This document shows, piece by piece, positions 59,301-64,000 of a DNA stretch of 64,000 nt. Source of the stretch: Lachnospiraceae bacterium UBA3804 (GTDB lineage: Bacteria > Bacillota > Clostridia > Lachnospirales > Lachnospiraceae). The stretch's first letter is position 1, and every line of letters begins with the position of its first letter. Position numbers and translations under genes: made by a program. The notes under the pieces were generated by a model. The model made no database searches. It had not been told where the DNA came from and worked only from the letters and a program-made list of their open reading frames with translations. The stretch lies in the NCBI GenBank assembly GCA_002368665.1, contig DFEK01000005.1, forward strand, positions 116,868-180,867, read 5' to 3'.

Positions 59301-60028
59301 TCAGCGTAAACGATACCAAGAAGAAACGTGAGATCGTAATCAAGAGTGAAGACGGTAAGGAAAAGACCTACCTGATTCCTTACGGTTCCAGAACCAAGGT
59401 TCAGGACGGCGACGTGATTGAAGCCGGTGATGAATTAACCGAAGGTTCCATCAATCCTCACGACCTTCTTCTCATCAAAAAGATCGGCGCGGTACAGAAC
59501 TACTTGATCCGCGAAGTTCAGAAAGTTTATAACCTTCAGGGTGTAGATCTGGCGGATAAGCACATCGAAGTTATTGTTCGTCAGATGTTAAAGAAGCAGA
59601 AGGTAGAGACCGCAGGAGATACCAATATCCTTCCCGGTTCCTTAATCGACAGACTGGAACTTGAAGAGATCAATGAAAAACTCCTTGCCGAGAATCCCGA
59701 TGCAGAGCCTGCAACCGCAAGCGACATCATCCTTGGTATTACCAAGGCAGCATTGGCTACCAACTCCTTCATGTCCGCAGCATCCTTCCAGGAGACCACC
59801 AAGGTTCTTACGGAAGCTGCAATCAAGGGCAAGACCGATCCGTTGATCGGTCTTAAGGAGAACGTAATTATCGGTAAGCTGATCCCTGCCGGTACCGGTA
59901 TGAAGCGTTATCGTAATGTTAAACTGGATACTTCCTTAGAGGATGTTATGAATGAGGAGTATTCCGACGCTGCATACGAAGCAGAAACCGAAGCTGTGGG
60001 AGCTGAAGAAGTCGCTTCCGAAGAATAA
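56381..60028 (+). CDS. rpoC: DNA-directed RNA polymerase subunit beta'
   Basis: A 1215-residue catalytic subunit. The N-terminal zinc finger is [22 protein letters not shown], the Mg-binding [16 protein letters not shown] lies near residue 458, and the bridge-helix and trigger-loop regions are seen around [23 protein letters not shown] and [29 protein letters not shown]. A second zinc site contains [13 protein letters not shown]. The acidic C-terminus ([12 protein letters not shown]) resembles that of RpoB. AAAGGAG precedes the ATG. Confidence 0.98.
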   Translation: [1215 protein letters not shown]

Positions 60029-60053
60029 ATCGGGTAAATAAGCAGTATTGAAG

Positions 60054-60086
60054 CGCGTTCCGAGTAATCGGAACGCGTTTTTTTTT
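60054..60086 (+). terminator. Intrinsic terminator after rpoC
   Basis: CGCGTTCCGA (60054-60063) pairs with TCGGAACGCG (60068-60077) and is followed by nine T. Confidence 0.95.
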
Positions 60087-60107
60087 GCCTATTTTACTTA
60101 AATTTTG

Positions 60108-60137
60108 TTGACATTTGCGCAAGGACGGACGTATACT
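60108..60137 (+). promoter_or_regulatory. Promoter of the str operon (rpsL-rpsG-fusA)
   Basis: TTGACA (60108-60113), 18 nt, TATACT (60132-60137), with a predicted start near 60144. Confidence 0.85.
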
Positions 60138-60145
60138 ATATGGGC

Positions 60146-60184
60146 GTGCACTAAAAGCGCGTGTGTTTTTGTGCGCTTATGCAC
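60146..60184 (+). promoter_or_regulatory. Leader hairpin of rpsL
   Basis: GTGCA (60146-60150) with TGCAC (60180-60184) encloses AAGCGC (60155-60160) with GCGCTT (60173-60178). It starts at the predicted transcript 5' end. It could be a stability element or a ribosomal-protein binding site, with no specific family recognised. Confidence 0.5.
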
Positions 60185-60218
60185 AGCACTGAATATTAGA
60201 AGAAGGAGGTGAATTTGG

Positions 60219-60638
60219 ATGCCCACAATTAATCAGTTAGTACACAAGGGAAGACAGACTGCTGTAAAGAAGTCCACCGCTCCTGCATTGCAGAAGAGCT
60301 ACAACTCTTTACACAAAACTGCAATCGACACTCCCTCTCCTCAGAAGAGAGGCGTTTGTACCGCAGTTAAGACCGCTACCCCTAAGAAGCCGAACTCTGC
60401 ACTTCGTAAAATCGCCAGAGTACGTCTTTCTAACGGAATCGAAGTTACAAGCTACATCCCCGGTGAAGGACATAACCTTCAGGAGCATAGCGTTGTTTTG
60501 ATCCGTGGCGGAAGAGTAAAGGACTTACCCGGTACCAGATACCACATTATCCGTGGTACGCTTGATACCGCAGGTGTAGCAAACAGACGTCAGGCTCGTT
60601 CCAAGTACGGCGCTAAGCGTCCTAAGGCAGGCAAGTAA
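60219..60638 (+). CDS. rpsL: 30S ribosomal protein S12
   Basis: A 139-residue decoding-centre protein. PTINQLVHKGRQ and KKPNSALRKIARVRLSNGIEVTSYIPGEGHNLQEHSVVLIRGGRVKDLPG are canonical. The lysines at the streptomycin-resistance positions (in TPKKPNSA and GRVKDLPG) look wild type. AAGGAGGTGA precedes the ATG. It is followed by an exceptionally long gap before rpsG. Confidence 0.98.
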   Translation: MPTINQLVHKGRQTAVKKSTAPALQKSYNSLHKTAIDTPSPQKRGVCTAVKTATPKKPNSALRKIARVRLSNGIEVTSYIPGEGHNLQEHSVVLIRGGRVKDLPGTRYHIIRGTLDTAGVANRRQARSKYGAKRPKAGK

Positions 60639-60685
60639 TTTTTAACTGCCTATAGTACCACAAACAGAACTAATTGATGTTATTA

Positions 60686-60849
60686 ATCACTTTATATTGC
60701 GCCAGTTCCGCGAGGGCAAAAGATGCTTTGCATCCTTTTATGCGAAGCAAAATCCCGAGGGTAGCAGCGATTTCACGCTTCGCGCAGCGAACTTTAAATC
60801 GTGAAATCGCACACATTACTGAAACGGAACGAAGTGGAGTGTAAGTGAT
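60686..60849. repeat. 164-bp palindromic element between rpsL and rpsG
   Basis: Nested inverted repeats: ATCACTT (60686-60692) with AAGTGAT (60843-60849); GTTCCG (60705-60710) with CGGAAC (60835-60840); AAAAGATGC (60718-60726) with GCATCCTTTT (60730-60739, one bulge); and GCGATTTCACG (60767-60777) with CGTGAAATCGC (60800-60810). It looks like a mobile palindromic element of non-coding type. It has no open frame worth calling and no second copy in the window. Confidence 0.7.
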
Positions 60850-61091
60850 GTGTTGGGATTCATATTTCACGATCGGTATATCGATTAAGTCCCTGTATAT
60901 AGGGCGGCTGAATATGTTTCTTAGACACGAACACATTAGAGGACACATGTGAGTACCGTTGATTTAATTAATCCGCAATATTAGTCATACCCAAGGCGTA
61001 AGCGGGACGAAGAATCGGACCGGTATGAATGAGCGGAGAACGCGGGAAATAGTTCCCGAGATTCCAACAAATAATTAAGGAGGGAAGAACC
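60850..61091. other. rpsG upstream region, no gene recognised
   Basis: Non-coding, with short stems such as CCCTGTATATAGGG (60892-60905) and CGGGAA/TTCCCG (61043-61058) just before the rpsG ribosome binding site. The last part may be the leader that binds S7, since S7 regulates in this gap in E. coli. This is inference, and no conserved family was recognised. Confidence 0.35.
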
Positions 61092-61562
61092 GTGCCACGT
61101 AAAGGACATGTTCAGAAAAGAGACGTATTAGCAGATCCTTTATACAACGATAAAGTGGTTACCAAGCTTATCAATAACATTATGTTAGATGGTAAGAAGG
61201 GTGTAGCACAGAAGATTGTATATGGTGCATTTGCTCAGGTAGAAGAAAAATCCGGTAAGCCTGCCCTCGAAGTATTCCAGGAGGCAATGAACAACATCAT
61301 GCCCATTTTGGAAGTTAAGGCTAGACGTATCGGTGGTGCCACCTATCAGGTTCCTTTGGAAGTAAAACCCGATAGACGTCAGGCACTTGGTCTTAGATGG
61401 TTAACCACCTACTCCCGTAAGAGAGGCGAGAAGACCATGGAAGACAGATTAGCAAACGAAATTTTAGATGCTGCAAACAACACCGGTGCATCCGTTAAGA
61501 AGAAAGAGGATGTACATAAGATGGCTGAGTCCAACAAGGCGTTTGCACACTACAGATTCTAA
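61092..61562 (+). CDS. rpsG: 30S ribosomal protein S7
   Basis: A 156-residue head-assembly protein of standard length: KRDVLADPLYNDKVVTKLINNIMLDGKKGVAQKIVYGAF and ARRIGGATYQVPLEVKPDRRQALGLRWL. It starts at GTG (61092), about 12 nt after AAGGAGGG. The rare start is unusual for a ribosomal protein and may tune expression. It is 14 nt from fusA. Confidence 0.97.
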   Translation: MPRKGHVQKRDVLADPLYNDKVVTKLINNIMLDGKKGVAQKIVYGAFAQVEEKSGKPALEVFQEAMNNIMPILEVKARRIGGATYQVPLEVKPDRRQALGLRWLTTYSRKRGEKTMEDRLANEILDAANNTGASVKKKEDVHKMAESNKAFAHYRF

Positions 61563-61576
61563 GAGGAGGAACGACC

Positions 61577-63700
61577 TTGGCTGGAAGAGAATACCCATTA
61601 GAGAGAACCAGAAATATCGGTATTATGGCTCATATCGATGCGGGTAAAACCACTACGACAGAGCGTATTCTTTATTATACCGGTATTAACCACAAGATCG
61701 GTGAAACTCACGACGGAAGTGCAACCATGGACTGGATGGAGCAGGAGAAGGAAAGAGGTATTACCATTACTTCCGCAGCTACCACCTGCCATTGGACCTT
61801 ACAGGACCACAACAAGCCTAAGGCAGGCGCTTTAGAGCATCGTATCAACATCATTGATACCCCGGGTCACGTAGACTTTACCGTAGAGGTAGAGCGTTCC
61901 TTACGTGTACTTGACGGTGCTGTCGGCGTTTTCTGTGCAAAGGGTGGTGTTGAGCCTCAGTCTGAAAACGTATGGCGTCAGGCTGATACTTACAACGTAC
62001 CTCGTATGGCGTTCATCAATAAGATGGATATCCTTGGTGCAAACTTCTATGCAGCAGTGGATCAGATCAAAAACCGTTTAGGTAAAAATGCAATTTGTCT
62101 TCAGATCCCTATCGGAAAAGAAGACGATTTCAAGGGAATTATCGATTTGTTTGAAATGGAAGCCTACATCTACAATGATGATAAGGGTGAAGACATTTCC
62201 ATCGTACCGATTCCCGATGATATGAAGGAACTGGCAGACAAGTACCATGAAGAGTTGATCGAGAAGGTTTGCGAACTGGACGATGACCTTACCATGCAGT
62301 ATCTTGAGGGCGAAATCCCCGATATCGATACCATGAAGGCCGCTCTTCGTCTGGCTACCTGCGAGTGCCGTGCAGTGCCCGTATGCTGCGGTACTGCTTA
62401 CAGAAACAAAGGTGTTCAGAAATTACTGGATGCAGTTATCGAGTATATGCCTTCACCTATCGACATCCCCGCGATCAAGGGTGTTGACCTTCAGGGCAAC
62501 GAGACCGAGAGACATTCTTCCGATGAAGAGCCGTTCTCCGCACTTGCATTCAAGATTATGACTGACCCGTTCGTAGGAAAACTGGCATACTTCCGTGTTT
62601 ACTCCGGAACCATGAACTCCGGTTCCTACGTACTGAACTCTACCAAAGATAAGAAGGAACGTGTAGGACGTATCTTACAGATGCACGCTAACAAGAGAGC
62701 AGAGCTTGATAAGGTGTACTCCGGAGATATCGCTGCAGCAATCGGATTTAAGTTCACCACCACCGGTGATACCATCTGTGACGAGCAGCATCCGGTAATC
62801 CTTGAGTCCATGGAATTCCCTGAACCCGTTATCGAGCTTGCAATCGAGCCCAAGACCAAAGCAGGCCAGGGTAAACTTGGTGAAGCATTGGCTAAGCTTG
62901 CTGAAGAAGATCCTACCTTCCGTGCTCATACCGACCAGGAAACCGGTCAGACGATTATCGCAGGTATGGGTGAGCTTCACCTTGAGATCATCGTAGACAG
63001 ACTTCTTCGTGAGTTTAAGGTAGAGGCAAATGTCGGCGCACCTCAGGTTGCTTACAAGGAAACCTTCACTAAAGAGGTGGATGTGGATTCCAAGTATGCA
63101 AAGCAGTCCGGTGGTCGTGGACAGTACGGACATTGTAAAGTTAAATTTACACCGATGGATCCCAATGGCGAAGAAACCTTCAAGTTCGAATCCACCGTTG
63201 TCGGCGGTGCGATTCCCAAGGAATACATCCCTGCAGTCGGTGAAGGTATCGAAGAGGCCGCCAAGAGCGGTATCCTCGGCGGATTCCCCGTACTCGGTGT
63301 TTACGCTAACGTATATGACGGATCCTACCATGAAGTCGACTCCTCCGAAATGGCATTCCATATTGCCGGTTCCATGGCATTTAAGGATGCAATGAAGAAG
63401 GGTGACGCAATTTTACTTGAGCCGATTATGAAGGTTGAAGTAACCATGCCGGAAGAGTACATGGGCGACGTTATCGGAGATATCAACTCCAGACGTGGTC
63501 GTATCGAAGGAATGGATGATTTGGGCGGCGGCAAGATTGTGCGCGGATATGTGCCTTTGGCCGAGATGTTCGGATACTCCACCGACCTTCGTTCCAAGAC
63601 CCAGGGACGTGGTAACTATTCCATGTTCTTCGAGAAATACGAGCCCGTTCCCAAGAACATTCAGGAGAAAGTTCTTGCAGGCAAGGCAAACGCTCAATAA
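61577..63700 (+). CDS. fusA: Elongation factor G
   Basis: A 707-residue translocase GTPase. G1 AHIDAGKTTTTERIL, switch and G3 DTPGHVDFTVEVERSLRVLDGAV and G4 NKMD are all present, followed by domains II-V (GRGQYGHCKVKF in domain IV, PEEYMGDVIGDINSRRGRIEGMD in domain V). It starts at TTG 61577 with AGGAGGA 6 nt upstream. The length is somewhat above the E. coli value (704). It is the last gene of rpsL-rpsG-fusA before the separate tuf promoter. Confidence 0.98.
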   Translation: MAGREYPLERTRNIGIMAHIDAGKTTTTERILYYTGINHKIGETHDGSATMDWMEQEKERGITITSAATTCHWTLQDHNKPKAGALEHRINIIDTPGHVDFTVEVERSLRVLDGAVGVFCAKGGVEPQSENVWRQADTYNVPRMAFINKMDILGANFYAAVDQIKNRLGKNAICLQIPIGKEDDFKGIIDLFEMEAYIYNDDKGEDISIVPIPDDMKELADKYHEELIEKVCELDDDLTMQYLEGEIPDIDTMKAALRLATCECRAVPVCCGTAYRNKGVQKLLDAVIEYMPSPIDIPAIKGVDLQGNETERHSSDEEPFSALAFKIMTDPFVGKLAYFRVYSGTMNSGSYVLNSTKDKKERVGRILQMHANKRAELDKVYSGDIAAAIGFKFTTTGDTICDEQHPVILESMEFPEPVIELAIEPKTKAGQGKLGEALAKLAEEDPTFRAHTDQETGQTIIAGMGELHLEIIVDRLLREFKVEANVGAPQVAYKETFTKEVDVDSKYAKQSGGRGQYGHCKVKFTPMDPNGEETFKFESTVVGGAIPKEYIPAVGEGIEEAAKSGILGGFPVLGVYANVYDGSYHEVDSSEMAFHIAGSMAFKDAMKKGDAILLEPIMKVEVTMPEEYMGDVIGDINSRRGRIEGMDDLGGGKIVRGYVPLAEMFGYSTDLRSKTQGRGNYSMFFEKYEPVPKNIQEKVLAGKANAQ

Positions 63701-63736
63701 GCGTAGTAATACAACGATAAGAAACCTAAATTTTGC

Positions 63737-63765
63737 TTGAAAATATGCGGATTATTTACTATAAT
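63737..63765 (+). promoter_or_regulatory. Promoter of tuf
   Basis: TTGAAA (63737-63742), 17 nt, TATAAT (63760-63765). It lets tuf be transcribed independently of the str operon. No terminator is visible between fusA and this promoter. Confidence 0.82.
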
Positions 63766-63828
63766 CAGTATTAGCTTGTAAAATTTGAAACAGACAATTT
63801 TTTACAATACTTAAGGAGGACTTTAGAA

Positions 63829-64000
63829 ATGGCTAAAGCTAAATTTGAAAGAACTAAACCCCATTGTAACATTGGTACCATTGGCCACGTTGACCATGGT
63901 AAAACAACCTTAACTGCTGCAATCACCAAGGTTCTTGCTGAAAGAGTACCAGGAAACGAGAAGGTAGATTTTGAGAATATCGATAAGGCTCCCGAAGAGA
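63829..64000 (+). CDS. tuf: Elongation factor Tu (5' part)
   Basis: The first 57 codons run to the window edge: MAKAKFERTKPHCNIGTIGHVDHGKTTLTAAIT, with the G1 P-loop GHVDHGKT at residues 19-26. It is the GTPase that delivers aminoacyl-tRNA. AAGGAGG precedes the ATG. It is truncated only by the end of the window. Confidence 0.97.
   Translation, partial: MAKAKFERTKPHCNIGTIGHVDHGKTTLTAAITKVLAERVPGNEKVDFENIDKAPEE

Noticed and set aside
1..64000. CRISPR arrays, prophage modules or rRNA genes.
   Set aside because: No regularly spaced repeats, no phage structural genes or integrase, and no rRNA sequence were recognised.

Overview
The window reads as chromosomal core DNA of a Gram-positive anaerobe of the Firmicutes, most likely class Clostridia and probably family Lachnospiraceae. 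This is inferred from gene content and order, since no database search was possible: cdaA-cdaR-glmM, rpmG-secE-nusG-rplKAJL-rpoBC-rpsL-rpsG-fusA-tuf, a PucR-type regulator next to ftsEX and an M23 hydrolase, a FeoA-FeoB fusion, AGGAGG-type ribosome binding sites and extended -10 promoters. Almost every gene is on the + strand. The only clear minus-strand genes are an AbiE toxin-antitoxin pair inside a small island.

Layout. 1-2 kb: 3' end of a CofE-like ligase, a DUF308 membrane protein and a GreA-type factor. 2-6.2 kb: adenine deaminase and leucyl-tRNA synthetase. 6.2-12.1 kb: ion and osmotic genes (trkA, trkH, a voltage-sensor-type K+ channel, mscL) with an HD-GYP c-di-GMP phosphodiesterase among them. 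12.2-15.2 kb: a LytTR regulator with its DUF3021 partner, an acyltransferase and a DegV protein. 15.3-18.6 kb: a 3.3-kb island at a tRNA-Gln gene. 18.7-24.3 kb: a clostripain-family lipoprotein, FeoAB and a CvfB-like S1 protein. 24.5-30.1 kb: a PucR/CdaR-type regulator, FtsEX, an M23 hydrolase and a CtpA-type protease. 30.1-35.1 kb: uvrBA. 35.1-39.2 kb: a DUF4190-like protein, a MATE exporter, an SGNH hydrolase and a Gfo/Idh oxidoreductase. 39.2-43.3 kb: mreB, recD2 and comF. 43.3-48.3 kb: two membrane proteins of unknown function, then cdaA, cdaR and glmM. 48.3-64 kb: an HPr-like protein, then the transcription/translation block through the 5' end of tuf.

The most interesting region is 15.3-18.6 kb. 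An intact tRNA-Gln(CTG) is followed, 3.2 kb later, by a second copy of its last 43 nt, split by a 74-nt palindromic insert. This pattern fits an element integrated at the tRNA. Between the copies lie a transposase remnant, a lipoprotein gene under what I read as a complete c-di-GMP-I riboswitch (GAAA tetraloop, tetraloop receptor, and an intrinsic terminator that competes with the aptamer's 3' strand), and an AbiEi/AbiEii type IV toxin-antitoxin operon. The AbiE operon has a perfect-consensus promoter and two inverted repeats downstream of it. No integrase is present, so the element looks decayed.

How the genes may work together (inference). The HD-GYP protein could lower c-di-GMP, the predicted ligand of the island riboswitch. 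CdaA/CdaR make and modulate c-di-AMP, which in Firmicutes controls K+ uptake of the Trk/Ktr type, and both kinds of gene are in this window. FtsEX and the M23 hydrolase probably form a division-associated wall-cleavage unit. A LexA-type box precedes uvrBA. The ribosomal/RNAP block carries recognisable leaders (L1 and L10 type), overlapping terminator-promoter pairs, and an unusual 453-bp gap between rpsL and rpsG that contains a large palindromic element.
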